Shown: positions 63,952-64,000 of the stretch, one piece after another
Numbering within the stretch: the first letter of the stretch is position 1
Layout: each line of letters opens with the position of its first letter
NCBI GenBank assembly: GCA_017745295.1
Contig: JAGHZR010000005.1
Span: 1-64,000, forward strand
DNA: 64,000 bases
DNA from: Novosphingobium sp.
GTDB taxonomy: Bacteria; Pseudomonadota; Alphaproteobacteria; Sphingomonadales; Sphingomonadaceae
Reading direction: 5' to 3'
Program-made: the position numbers and the translations under genes
Notes under the pieces: generated by a model
Databases searched by the model: none
What the model saw: only the letters and a program-made list of their open reading frames with translations
Told to the model about the DNA's origin: nothing

Positions 63952-64000
63952 GGTTAAGCGATGCCGCTATCAACCGCTGCATAGGGGCAAGCGTCATCAC

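Overview
The window looks like GC-rich alphaproteobacterial DNA, most likely from the Sphingomonadaceae (Novosphingobium/Sphingobium type). The grounds are two large TonB-dependent receptors next to dense aromatic/terpenoid-type catabolic operons, HWE/HisKA_2 histidine kinases, a plasmid-type ArdC fragment, a sphingomonad-type integrase fragment and a subclass B3 metallo-beta-lactamase with an AmpR-like regulator. This placement is inference from protein character, not from a search. No rRNA, tRNA or CRISPR array was recognised.

Layout. (1) 1-6.8 kb is accessory and scarred DNA: an ArdC/IS66 in-frame chimera cut by the window edge, a frameshifted HTH/OST-HTH gene, small stress-type proteins (PRC-barrel, Pro-rich), a membrane protein, a divergent SDR/AraC pair and an AT-rich broken gene of unknown function. 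(2) 7.2-11.9 kb holds a pyruvate oxidase-like TPP enzyme overlapping an FMN glutamate-synthase-family protein, divergent from a DUF2252 protein. (3) 12.2-16.3 kb holds two sensory pairs: a membrane PAS/HWE kinase with a single-domain receiver, and a LOV (blue-light) kinase overlapping its receiver. (4) 16.5-21.8 kb is a mobile-element and prophage graveyard: an IS66 tail, a degenerate spanin-like pair, four strong terminators about 200 bp apart, a GNAT, several small proteins, and a deaminase toxin/immunity pair fused to a truncated integrase. (5) 22-26.2 kb holds a B3-E type metallo-beta-lactamase divergent from AmpR/LysR, then an ECF sigma/anti-sigma pair and a secreted fasciclin protein.

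(6) 27-58 kb is a catabolic supercluster. On the minus strand, an acyl-CoA ligase and an acyl-CoA dehydrogenase face a plus-strand operon of TonB receptor, P450, ALDH, GFA protein, SDR and alcohol dehydrogenase. Converging on that is a five-gene minus-strand operon of benzaldehyde-lyase-like enzyme, zinc dehydrogenase, ALDH, acyl-CoA ligase and quinone oxidoreductase. Next to it lie a LuxR-type regulator, a second TonB receptor and an SDR. A 15-16 bp inverted repeat (TGACGG-AAAC-CCGTCA) sits 64-68 bp before the start codons of the lyase, the receptor and the SDR, and so defines a probable regulon. A TetR gene then separates this from an eight-gene beta-oxidation operon containing an ACAD11-like dehydrogenase plus a phosphotransferase-like kinase.

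Taken together, the cluster reads as uptake through the outer membrane, oxidation of alcohol/diol groups, possible C-C cleavage of an acyloin into two aldehydes, oxidation to acids, CoA activation and beta-oxidation. The substrate cannot be read from sequence.

(7) 58-64 kb holds dispersed and tandem repeats, an MgtC-family protein, a DUF3182/hydrolase pair, and a nest of IS110 and IS3 elements with a candidate bridge-RNA region.
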